Assembly (NCBI GenBank): GCA_030248195.1
Contig: JASAND010022393.1
Coordinates: 1 to 64,000 of the forward strand
Source of the DNA: Trissonchulus latispiculum
Taxonomy: Eukaryota; Nematoda; Enoplea; Enoplida; Ironidae
Direction: 5' to 3'
DNA: 64,000 bases
The position numbers were made by a program, and so were the translations under genes. Numbering within the stretch: the stretch's first letter is position 1; each line of letters starts with the position of its first letter. This document shows positions 45,601 to 59,000 of this stretch, one piece after another. Below the pieces are notes generated by a model. The model had not been told where the DNA came from. It made no database searches and saw nothing but the letters and a program-made list of their open reading frames with translations.

Positions 45601-47574
45601 AAAAGCTATTTTGGTGACTAAAACTTGATTTTTGAGCACTTTTTAGCCCAATTATACGTAGAAAACAATCTATTTCGTCATCCCACTGTATGGGCTCCTC
45701 CAATAGTGGGGGGTACCCCTCCCCACTGCAGGGGCGGATCCGGGGGAGGGGGGCGGGCTCACGCGGTCGACTTCCATTCGGAGGTAGAAAAAATAAGAAG
45801 ACAAATACACAAATAACAAAGGGGTCAAAACCTCAAAAACTTTCGCGCCTTCGACAATGTAATATTTTGTAATGTAATATTCTTGAAAATTTTACCGGTT
45901 CTTCAATATGCAAAGAACTAAGGATTTGAAGACCGCTTGCCCCAGCCCCCAGGTATAAAAATTTTTCTTATAGAGGGCCGCACCTCCAGGCAAGAAATCC
46001 TGGATCCGCCGGTAACCCAATCTCACTTTTTCAACTAAGAAAAGCACAGTTAGGGCATAATCCCATCAATTTCATGCAACAAACCATACTCCCGAAACAA
46101 TTTGCAAAAGTAAGTAACCATCGATGGAGGTGCCCCCCCCTCCAAATAGGCTAAAACTGAGTCAGAATTACTGTTTTGACTGTCCAAACCGGGCAATCAT
46201 TACGAAAAAATTTCATTTTTGGAGCCTGACTTGCACAGGGAAAGCAAAACAATCAACTTGCGCGAAACTGAAAATTTTCACCTTGAAACATAATACCCAA
46301 CTTACAAAAATCAGATATCAGTGAACATTTATGCACGGTGCTCGAACGTGTCTATAAGGCTCTCGCAGAAACTTTTGAACTACATTATAGGTGGCACTTT
46401 AGACCTACTCCCCCCCTTGGATACGTCCATGGTAACTTACGTGCACGCCCACTCCCCCCCCCCCCAGAAAATAGACTACATACCAACGAGCATCAGACGA
46501 CCAGATTCCAAGAGGTCAGGATTACCACGTTTGACATTGGAAATTGAGCTTTCTACAAGCTGGGGAATGTGATCTATGCCAATGGCCTTTCCAGTGGCAC
46601 CAACCTAGAAAACGCAAATTGTCATACTAGTAGTATATAATATCATTTCTGCAGCACTCACGGAAAAATATATATAAGCGATAGGTAACATAACGTACGG
46701 GGTCCAGCCATTTGCATTTGCCGTCGTTGCAATTTTTTAAAAGCTTTGGCCGATAGATAGATACAGTGGAGTTTCTGTAGTAAATTAACCCACCATAATG
46801 GCCATACAGGCAGTTAAGTAACCAGATCCTGATCCGACATCCAGAGCTTTCTTTCCTTCAGTCAGATGATCTTTTAATAGCTCCAGTGCATGAGCATGCT
46901 AAAAACAAACATAAAACAAACAAACATAGACATCATCAGATAAGATTAGAGCAGCCTTTCTGTGACCGTGTAGCAGAATGGTTAAGGCGCCGGAATTGGA
47001 TCGAAAGGTCCGAGGTTCGATTCCCGCCTTAGCCATAATGGCGCTACATTGTTTCCTTGAGCAAAAAACTTAGGTCACTGCTCCGCCGGTCGGATGAGGC
47101 GTTAAATGGGTGGGCCCGTGTGCTGCCTTGCTGGGGGTAGACCACGCTAAAAAACCCTTAATCCACTTATTGTCAAGAGTAGGGCGCGGAGTTACCGGTG
47201 GAAGGTACATACCCCCCTTGGAATATACCAGCACTTCTGCAATGTGGTCCGCCTACCTCCTGCGAGGGAGTGTTGGGTGCAAACGAGTCATGTATTCAAA
47301 ACGGATCACACAACTTTCCGGGTTTGTCTCTGATCCCACCCCATCTGCGCTTGGGGTTTGGAGTGTCGAAAGATGCTGTACTCCTCTACCTTGCGTATGA
47401 GCAGTTAATGGATGTCTTACTACCGGAATCGAAAGGCCAAGAAGGTGTCTGCTCCAGCTTCCCATTGTGGGACAGCATTCGGGCGACGAAGCGAGAGTCA
47501 TACTAGCTATGACTGATGGGGAGAGACAAAGGTTAGCGCCTTCACATAGCCTCTTGGCTGGGTAGCACAGCAAT

Positions 47575-47644
<70 letters not shown>

Positions 47645-49904
47645 GAGCAGCCTTTCTAAATATTTCCCATCCATCACAATACATAACTAACGTAATCATG
47701 CCAAAAGAATGTGGGTTGTACGAATTTATCCTGGGGTGTTTGACGTTTGGGGGCGTTTGGGTGTGTTTGGGACGCAAAACATTTTGGAGGAGGCTGAAGT
47801 TGTCTTCTTCGTCGTTGTCGATCCTGCGCAAATTTTGTGTGCAAAAGAAAGCCCGTGTCGAGTTTTGTATATATGCATGCAAAATTTCATCCTCCTAGCA
47901 CTTACCGTTAAAAAGTTGCACCCGCCGGCAGTTATGACTTCGATGTTTTTTTCCGGTGTCTCCGTTTTACCCTCGCATGTCACCATTTTGTAGCCTCTTT
48001 TACAGAATGTAGCGAAGGGCAGACACCTATTGCGGTATATCATCAATATATACCTATACAGGGTATTTTTTAGGGATTTTTTCCGGGAGGGGGGGGGGAA
48101 CAAATTTTCGGGGGGGAAGAATTTTTTGCAAAAATGAGCCAAAAATGGTATTGTTTGGCGTATTTTGCATGGTGAAACGCAAAAAGTACTCAAAAATGCC
48201 ATGATTTAAGCTAAAAATAGCTATTTTTACGAAAAAATCTCCGGCGAAGCCCGAAAATTTTTGAAAATTGGCCTATGGAAAAAGCAAAAATCCCGGGAGG
48301 GGGCGATTTCGGGGGGAAGGCATTTTCGGAGGGGGGAGGTCAATTTCGGGGAGTGGGCCCCCGCCCCCCCCCTGTAAAAATACCCTGTATATAGGTTACT
48401 GACTTTCGATATAATATGTAGTCGCCGCCGCTCCACAGTGGCGCCACAAAGTCGGCTCAGAAATGGCCAAAAGTAGGTATGCGTATGCCTGGGATTAGCT
48501 TCTTTCCAGCTCTTTGTGCTAATACAGACCAGACAAATCATATCTGGTTGATAAGGACATATATCCGGATTATGACGTTTGAAGTAGAATTTTTGATATG
48601 TTGCGCCACAGCGCCACAGTGGCCCGCCAAAGTTGGTGAATGTTGGGTCCTACTTTGAACTTAGTTTTTTCGCTTATTTTTCGAGATAGACTTCTCAAAT
48701 CGTGCATATAAAGGTTCTTGGGGACGAAGAATCCATTCCCGCCATCAGTTTTGCTGCACGAGTAACCCAAGTTGATGGGCTGGTTCCACTTGACCGTCTG
48801 AAGGGTCAGAACGGTAACCGCTTCCCCGAGGTCCATAGTAGGCTTTACTTAGCATCTCCAAACTTTGTCTATAGTGGTTTTCTGGTGCGCCCAGCTCAGA
48901 CCGTATTGCCGTCCGACCCACACATCTTGCTGGGCTGGTTCCAATTTGCCGTTTGGAAGGTCCAGTCAGAACCGACTTCCGGGAACACCATATAGGACTG
49001 TACTTAGCCTCTCAAAACTTTGTCTATAGGGGTTTTCTGGTGTGCCCAGCTCAATCCCGGTGTCCGTTTTGCTTTACTATCCACTCATTTTGCTGGGCTG
49101 GTTCCACTTGACCATCTGGGGGCCAGGTCGGGTAAAGTGACAGGTGGTCAAAAATAAAATTTTTGAAAAGTGGTCAAATTTGGTACCAAATGAAAGCCCC
49201 AAGTGAGCTGAGCAACTTTTCTCATAAAAGTGCATGCTCAAAGTGGCTGTAGAGTGCTTTGCTGGGGTATGGGTGGTAGGGTTGGGCATTGGAAAAGAGT
49301 CCCGGAAAAAAGGGTTTTTCCGTTTTTTCCTTGTTTTCCGGAGGGTCGGAAAAACGGAAAAAAAGTCGGAAAAGTTTAATCATTCTGGGAAGTTTTAGAA
49401 GTGTTCAAATGAAAAATTTTAGTGATTTCTCTCAAATTTTCTTAATTTTTTCCAAATTATTAGCTTTGCTTTGAGTTTGCTCTTATTTTGAAGCCCGAAC
49501 TTAACTAGTACCAAAAATGCCCTAGACGGGCATGGGTTCCGGGTAGAATAGGGAAAGAAGGCTGAAGCGGAAAAATGCCAATAGATTCGTGCAGATTAAT
49601 GTCTAGCCAGCGCCTAAAATGATTGAAACCAGCTTCTTTGTGCAGAATAGGGAATCTAATCAGCGCCTAAAATGATTGAAACCAGCTTTTTGGTGCAGAA
49701 TAGGGAATCTAGCCAGCGCTTAAAATGATTGAATCCAGCTTTTTGGTGCCGAATAGGGAATCTAGTCAGCGCCTAAATGATGGAAACCAGCGTCTGGGGT
49801 AGAATAGGCGCCTCTCTCCATCCACCCTATTCGTGTGAACTCGAATAATTATCGTGGAATGAACCCAGCAAATAATCACTTGACATTTGCGTGTATGTAC
49901 GTGT

Positions 49905-49942
<38 letters not shown>

Positions 49943-52900
49943 GATTCACCATATAGGGGTTCCTATTCGCATACCAAACCTCAGTCCAGCAGCTGTTATG
50001 TATAGGGCTGCCTATTCCATAGGCCCAGACCCCCCCCCTTTTACACGTTAACTATTGACCCCTGGCCAGGGCGCCACAGAGCACCGAGCAGCACCATCTC
50101 GCTTCCTACCGTAGTTCCCCTCGGGGTAATACTATACAGCCCATATGAGTACCTGGCTTTGAGCCTAGCTCTCTGTGCGATCGACCAAAAATTTTCGGAC
50201 TTAGTTTTTCCGGGGGGCCAAAATAGGGGGTCCCCCTATGTACACAGATCTATGGGAGGGTCCTAGAGCCTCCAAAACTGATTTCCCCTTAAATGGGGGG
50301 ATTCTATACAAAAAAGGACCAAAAGTTCCTATGGGGTCGAAGCCCTCCGAGCCCTAGGGTGCGGGGAAACAACAAATGAGGAGAAAACACGAGCTGGGAA
50401 AGGGGCTATTTTTCATATCTCGAGATTGGCTCGACCGATTCGGCTGAAATTTTCACAGCATGTACCCCTGCCCACAGGCTCTTCACACAGCGAGTTTGAG
50501 CCCGATCGGTCTACTCCTCCCAGAGATATTAAAAAACTATTTCCAAAAATTAGCATTTCCCCAAAATTTCCCTATTCTAGGTAGTGCGCTGTCGCGCACT
50601 ACCTGATTTGAAGTTTTGTTTAGGTAGTACGCTGTCGCGCACTACCTGATTTGAAGTTTTCTTAATTTTTATAACGTGCTAGGTTCTTTGAAGTATTATT
50701 GTCAGTTCAACGAGAAACTAACTATTTTTGCATTTAACTGGTCAATTTAAACATTTCAGCTAACAGCTATGCTCTTAATTACAACAGACCACTGTTCTTT
50801 GTTGCTACAACACTGAAACCCTGCTTGCTTTTGCCCGCAAGGACAAAACATGCCTGGTGGCACATCTTTTTTAAATGGAAGCTGTAGCAAACGAGCTTTA
50901 TACTTACATTTAAAATCCAAAGTTATGGAAGAATAAAAAATTATGCACACGGAAGATTAGTTGAAAGTTCTCACTGCTCCCAGAAACTAAGGTATATAAC
51001 TGGCATTTGTGTCCATAGTCTGTTGAAACTTCGTTTGGACAAATTTTTCACAATTGCTTAGTTAGGATATATATATATACGTCGAAAAGCTTATAAAAGT
51101 GGTCAAATGGCGATTACATGCTGAAATATTCGTTAAGACAGGCTACAAATGTTATAGAAACAAATTTTGAGACGCTCCGACATGATTAGGGCAGCGGAAA
51201 AAAGTCGGAAAAAACTGGAAAAAAGTACTTTTTTCCGCTCGACTTTTTTTTCCGGAAAAAACCAACCCTAATGGGTGGGGTCTTAGGTGATTTTGGGTCG
51301 AAAATGAAAATTTTCAAAAGTGGTCAAATTTGGTACCAAATGAAAGCCCCAAGTGAGCTGAGCAACTTTTCTCATAAAAGTGCATGCTCAAAGTGGCTGT
51401 AGAGTGCTGTGCTGGGGTATGGGTGGGGTCTTAGGTGATTTTGGGTCGAAAATGAAAATTTTCAAAAGTGGTCAAATTTGGTACCAAATGAAAGCCCCAA
51501 GTGAGCTGAGCAACTTTTCTCATAAAAGTGCATGCTCAAAGTGGCTGTAGAGTGCTGTGCAGGGGTATGGGTGGGGGAACTAAACTACGTAAACTTTTAT
51601 CATAGAACCGCTTACCCTAACTTGCTGTGGAGCGGTCTGGTGTGAGGGGTGTCAGGGTGGAACAGGGTGGAGCCAATTTGCCATAGAACCACACACGTGA
51701 GTCAGAGTATTTAATGCATATACAATGCTTAATGATTCTTTAATGCTTTTATGTCAATGACATGTAAAAAGTGGATAAACAAGAAATAAAATGCTCCCAG
51801 GGTATTTTTTAGGCATTTTTTTTTCGGGGGGGGGGGGGAGAAATTTTCCGGGGGGGGGGAAGTTTTTTTGCAAAAATAAGCCAAAAATTGGTATTTTTTG
51901 GCGTATTTTGCATGGTGAAACGCAAAAAGTTCTCAAAAATGCCAGGATTTAAGCTAAAAATAGCTATTTTTTCGAAAAAAATCTCCGGCGAAGCCGGAAA
52001 TTTTTTGAAAATTGGCCTATTTTTGGCAAAAATTTGGGCCTCCAAAAAATCCCGGGGGGGGGAAGCAAAAATCCCGGGAGGGGGCGATTTCGGGGGGGGA
52101 AGGCATTTTCGGGGGGGGGGGGGGGCAGGTCAATTTGGGGCCCCCCCCCCGCCCCCCCCTGTAAAAAATACCCTGGCTCCTACAGAGCAAAGAAAGGAAT
52201 ATGAGTCAACATGGAACATGTAAAATGCTAAATATTGTCGGCTGTAAATTAAGAATAAGACAAGCATGTAAAATGCTAATATGAGTCTGGTGAGGTTGGA
52301 AAGTGCAGAAGACAAGTTTGTACACGCACCAATATGAGTGCATGCCAAATAGACTCATATTGGCATGCCGTAAAAAACAATAATGCATGCATCCATTGCG
52401 GAATTGTAACGTATATATTTCTACGCAGGAGTTAAGACGAATAAGTACGTAGCATTATTGACGTCACATGGATATCCCAACCATGGTCAACATTGTCAAC
52501 TTTTCTCCTTAGGAAACTGTTAGACAGCTGTTAGTCAACAATGCGAACGGACGGATATATATATAACATTTTAATAAGCGTTTGTATATATAACTCATGT
52601 ATTCAGAGACTCAAAGTTAAATCTGATGTTAACTTCCGTGACATATACGTATACGTATAACCGTAACATATATGCGTAACCTGTGTGAGCATCCTGTCCT
52701 CCACCCTAAAACTACCCTGTCTCGTCTTGCTGACATTACGTGAGTGATATATATATAACCGAAATTCGCAACCACTTGCCTTCAGAATACTAATAATGCC
52801 AATATGAGTCTATTTGGCATGCACTCATATTGGTGCGTGTACAAACTTGTCTTCTGCACTTTCCAACCTCACAAGACTCATATTAGCATTTTACATGCTT

Positions 52901-52996
52901 GTCTTATTCTTAATTTACAACCGACATTTAGCATTTTACATGTTCCATGTTGACTCATATTCTTTCTTCGCTCTTTAGGAGCATTTTTATTTCTTG

Positions 52997-53058
<62 letters not shown>

Positions 53059-56000
53059 GTATTAGGGATCGACCGGAACTCCAAAAAACCAGAACCGGAA
53101 CTGGCTTTAAAAAACCGAAACCGGAACCAGCTCTTTAACACTACAAAAATCGAAAATTTTTTCTGACGTTCTGGACAATTTTTTCACGATTTTTCGCTTT
53201 TTGGTAGCTACTACAACATTGTAATAGCTTTCTAAAATTGTATTTTGTATATTATATATTTCAATGCACGAATACGAAACTTGCAATTTATTATGAGAAT
53301 TTGTCTTTTTATATAGTTAAACTTTATATAATTACTATAGATTTAAAACATTGATTATATATACACGGCATGAATAAATTATGAACATATTGTCTATATA
53401 TGTTTATGATTATTCGAGCACATGGTCGACACAAAAGGTTTTATTTTATTACATCGAATTTCGATGAATGACTTAATCGAATGCAATTTGACTTGTAAAA
53501 GAAATTTACTGGCTGACAAATAAAAATTAATTTCTTAGTTAAACTGAATACTAAATTAATTTAAATAAATTGATAGAAATTGATTCCACGATATGTCTGC
53601 GAGCGAGTTTTCGGCAAAATAAGCCAGAAACATATTTAGTTTTTATCTTATCTGACAATTTCTAGTCATAATTAAAAATTATATACGACTTTATTAGAGC
53701 TCGAAGAAAAGTTGCAGCATTTTCAAAACACAAATATAAAAAAGTTTCGCGAATATAACGAGCTTTTATTCTCTTTGTAGTCAATAGATAAATTAAAATA
53801 ATTTTTCTGAAAATTACTGTTCCCGTAATTACTATAAGATTTGGCTGTATCTGGCTATGAATTTTAGATAGCATCAGCTTCGAAAATTCGACTTGTTTGG
53901 AATATCAACTTTTAAATTTTGGGTGACCTTAACTTGTAACTAATAACTAAATAATTACTTTGCGTATTATTAGAGTTTTCTGAGTAAAAGGTAAATCTTT
54001 GCACTTTTCTGCAGATCTTTTGTCGCTGATAGCAATATATAACTTTTTACCATTAAACATACAAGTAGGAAAAATGCTCCTTGCAGTCGCATGTAAAATG
54101 CAATATGAGCTATGATGGTCAACATTTAAATATGTCAAGGACAAGATTTAAAACGTCTAATATGAGCCAGCATCTAAATCGGTAAAGGACAAGCTGTAAC
54201 TGGCTAATATGAGCCGCCACGTTTCTCTTGGGCTCATATTGACGCTCGCTGCCGTGGTTTCAACGGCTTGACATCACGACGACCTCTTACCATCTTGCCT
54301 ACAGACTCTTTACTTTTATTCCCAATCCCAAGTCTGAACAAATCCTCACCGTCTTGCGTAATGTCATTAGCTTCATATAATGTTTGGTTATAGGTGTCCT
54401 GTCTGAATCTAATTTCACTAGCTCAAACACCGTATTTAAGGTATATATGTGAACACTTTAAGCAGTTAAAGTTCTCCCCTTTAAAGTTGAATTAAGTGGT
54501 ATATATATACCAAAATGCATAAAGCTCCTGTTAACCTGTATTCTTCAAGTCTTCAGTATCGGCTTACTGTACACAGCACTCATACAATAAAATACACAGC
54601 TGATGTGTAAAAATTTGATGTGTGCTTCTTACCCACGGATTGACTTTACTTATTGTATCAAGACCACACGTATGTCATGACAATTACGTGTACATGCGAC
54701 GGGTCTGAAAATATGCTCATTGAAACGAGCGTAGTCGATTCACTATATATGGCCCCAACCAAAACCACGGAAAACGCTGTTTTAGGGGATTTGACCACTG
54801 GTCAATAGGCCACCTAGACCATAGTGACCAGTGGTCACTTCCGTCGGGTCTGAAAATATGCTCATTGAAACAAGCGTAGACAATGTACTATATATATATG
54901 CCCCCAACCAAAACCCCGAAAAACGCTGTTTTAGGGGGTTTGACCACTAGTCAATAGGCCATAGTGACCAGTGGTCACTTCCGTCGGTCCTGAAAATATG
55001 CTCATTGAAACGAGCGTAGTCGATTTACTATATATGCCCCCAACCGAAACCCCGAAAAACGCTGTTTTATGGGGTTTGACCACTGGTCAATAGGCCACCT
55101 AGACCATAGTGATCAGTGGTCACTTCCGTCGGTTCTGAAAATATGCTCGTTCAATTCAATTCAATTCAATTCAATTTATTGAAAGCAAAGGAAAATATAA
55201 GACGGAGAGAAAAAGATTCACAAAGATAGGTAATGTCTTAAACGATGCTTAAACAGTTCAATGCTGGAAGTCTCCACAACTGCAGCAGGTAAATTATTCC
55301 AAGCAGATACAACTCTATTAGAAAAGAAATGTTTCTTACAGGTCAGGTTACATAAAGGTGTTCTGAATTTATAAGCATGGCCCCTAAGCTCCCTTTGCGA
55401 GGTTGTTACTTCGAAAAACTCATCGGGATGCAAATGGGTATATCCATTAACTATTTTATAGACCAAAACCAGGTCTTTAAAGTCGCGGCGAGATTTCAAA
55501 GACTCTAGATTAAGTTCACTTAAGCGTTCTTCATAAGGTAGAACTCTAGGGAAAATAATTCTACGTGTAAAATACCGTTGAACACTCTCAACATTATCAA
55601 TGTCAGACACAAAGCAAGGATTCCAAATTTCAGAATTAGATTCTAAAATAGGACGTACGTAAGCAGTATACAGTTTAACAAGCAAAAGAACATCTTTCGT
55701 TACAAAGTTATTTAAGAGCGCAGCTAATACACGATAAGCTTTAGAAACTATATGACCACAATGTTCATGAAATTTCAAATCAGGTGTCATCAACACTCCC
55801 AAATCCGAAATGCAAAAAGTTTCGCTCAGCTGAGCTTGGTTTAGGATATAACCGTGATGGGGGTTAGAGTTTCCAATATGAAGTACCATACATTTGTGAG
55901 TTGCTAAAGTCAACTGCCATTCATCTAGCCATACAGCAATTTCATCAAGACTATGTTGTAAGTCCCTAGTCCACAGCCCCTTTTTAAAGGTGAAATACAA

Positions 56001-59000
56001 TTTTACATCATCTGCATACATCAAAATTTTTGTTCGAGTAACAATAGATGGTAAGTCATTAATATAAATTATGAATAGGGTAGGCCCTAGGATAGAGCCT
56101 TGAGGAACCCCACTAGTCACATTCATCCAATCAGAGAATTCATGCTCTAGTCTAACACGTTGTCTTCTATTAGAGAGGACATTTTTAGCCATTTTAACAC
56201 AGCACCACTGATACCAATTTTTTCAAGCTTAAATAGCAATTTTTCATGCGAGACTGAGTTAAAAGCTTTTTGAACATCAAGATATATTACATCTACACAA
56301 TCACCATTATCAACAGCATTAACCCACTCCCTCAAAGCGTATAACAAATTGGTAGTTGTTGATCTACCTTTCAAAAAACCACACTGAAACGGAGATAATA
56401 TTTCTCGATTGAGGCAGAAATCTAACAAATACTCATTAATACTAGCTTCTAGTGGTTTCATAAAATTGCAAATAATACTAATATCTCTGTAATTTTCAAC
56501 TTTATTGGCAGTCCCTTTACTTTTATAAATAGGAGTCACATTTGAATCTTTCCACATTTGGGGAACCACACCAGTTTGAAATGAGAAATCATAAATGACA
56601 GAGAGAGGAAAGGCTAGTTCTGCCGAAAAGGTTTTGATGAACATAGCTGGGATACCATCCGGACCTTGAACCATGTTGTTAGGAAAACGAAGAAGCCGTT
56701 CAAAGATGGCTAATGTAGAGAAATCAAAGTTCCAGGTGTCAGGGATATCATGGATGATGGATTCCAACCGGGGTCGATGTCCATTATCAGTAATAAACAC
56801 AGAGTTGAAGAAATGACCCAACAAGTTTGCCTTACCTTTTGGATCACAAATAGATGTACCGTTATCAGTTACTAGCGTAGGTATACTTGGTTTGAATTTA
56901 AGCTTTGAGTTAGCATAAGCAAAAAATTTTTTTAAATTGGGTAAATCAGCTAAATGATGTTCATATTTTGCCAAAAATTGCTTTTGACAGTAATTGACAA
57001 CATAGGATAGACGATCAAATTCTAGCTTGAAAAAGTAATTTGCATCTCTTGTCCAGTATTTAAAAGCCTCATTGCGACGACGTTCAAGATTCAAAATGTA
57101 AGGCGGCCACTTGAACTTAGTAGGACAAAAATTGCTTGAGGGAACATAAACATCTAGTAGTGCATACAGTACAGACATAAAAGTATACCAAAAAGATTCA
57201 ACAATACAATTACCAGCATTATATTCCCGCCAAAACAAATTTATCCAATCGATATTGCACATGAAAGAGGAAATTCCAGTTTTGTTCATTTTCCAAAATT
57301 TTTGCGAAGTGTATTAGGAGATTGGGGTACTTCAGTGTTAATGCAGAAATTTATTACAGCATGATCAGACGGACCAAGCGGTGCTTCAACAGAAATATTG
57401 GTTATAAAAGAGCTAACATTGCAAAATATGAGATCCAAAATGTTGGGCGGGGAAAAACGAGTGGGTTCAGAAACATACTGGGATAAACCTAAGCTAGCCA
57501 TGTGAGTTGCAAACAAAGCGTGCTTTCGTACAGGAGATAGTAAGTTAGACCAGTTCACACTAGGAACATTAAAATCGCCAACAACAACCACCGGTCTTGA
57601 AAAGTCTAGTTTAGATATATCATTCGCTGCAAGTTCCAATGCATTGTCATCATTAGGAGGTCTATACAAAACTGCACATGTAAAAGATAGGCTACGAGTT
57701 GTAAGATTAACAGCTATGCATTCGGATTCAAAATTGGTAGCACAGGCAGGTTCTACAAAATTAAGATCTTTTTTTATTAACAAGCACACCCCTCCACCAT
57801 GACGGGTTCTATCCCTACGTACAACATTATACAATGTAGAGAACAAGAATGGAGGAGATTCACGATGGAGTTTTGTTTCAGTGATTGCGACTAAGTCAGG
57901 TTCTTCAGTGTCAAGTAACCTTTGTAAATAAAAAACCTTATTGGATATACCATTTGCATTACAGTAAACAACCCTCAGCTTGGAGAGGATAGAGACCATG
58001 CTAACAGAATAGAATAAATCACTGACCTTTATTGAGGGAAAGAATTAGACTGCCCAGTATTAGAGACTCCAGCATCACTAACCGATACAGTGACATTTGG
58101 CTCAACACCAGAGGTGCTGAAAGGCTTGTTGCCTCTGGCAAGAGCAGCTTTACGCCTAGCTTCTCTTTCACGAAAAGTCAAGTCCGATCGAACATATATA
58201 TCTTTAAATTTCTTCAAACGAGCCAGTTCTAAGATAGATGATTTAGTTCCCCAGTCTTCCAGCATCACCTTCAGCAGTCGAGTTTGACCCGGCTCAGACG
58301 GTGTGGGGCCATCACGCCAGACTTTTTTGACCTTATCCGGATCGATTTTATGCTTCGACATTAGTTCACGTACAATAGTTAGATCATCCCTTTCAGCATC
58401 AGGTACCACCCCAAACATAACCACATTAAGACGCTTTTCCTTCTTCTCATCCACCTCCATAGAGGCATGAAAAACAGCTTTAGTAGCTGCCGTTGCCACG
58501 GCCTCCCCCATGGCCCTGACAAGTTGGACCGGATCAAAGGTTTCCATGAAATAGGCAAATCTGGATTCCAAACTGGCCAGGCGGGCCACAACAGAGTCAA
58601 GAGCGGTTACATGAGCGGATTCCCGACCCTGATCACCGGATTGAGAAGGATTCCCATTCTGGGGTAGGGTGGATGAGATTTGGGCCTGCAACAAGACAAC
58701 CGCTTGCTTAAGTTCATCAAGTTCCCGACGCATGGACGGGGCACAGGATTTGCATTTATCACAGAGATAGACCAAACAGTTCTTCTTGGAAGGATCGGAA
58801 TAAGACCGAGCTACTGCTAGAGACAGGTCCGAACAAGGCGATGGATGAAAATGAGACTGACAGGCAAAACAGGGAACATAAACATCAGCAGAACCAAAAG
58901 GCTTCATACATGTCGCACAGGCAGCCATAATCAAATTAATATATAAATACAGAAATCCAAATCAAATGAAATTATAGAAATCACGAATCGGAAGAGAAGG

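Noticed and set aside
47253..47882. A 209-residue - strand open frame with a poly-Leu stretch
   Set aside because: It reads through the (AAC)n tail of a SINE and its body; the Leu run is the microsatellite.
50756..50950. A Cys-containing 64-residue - strand frame as a possible PCMT exon
   Set aside because: It does not match any part of PCMT, and the flanking exons already join in phase without it.
52878..53141. Open frames with Tyr-Ile repeats
   Set aside because: They are translations of the AT microsatellite.
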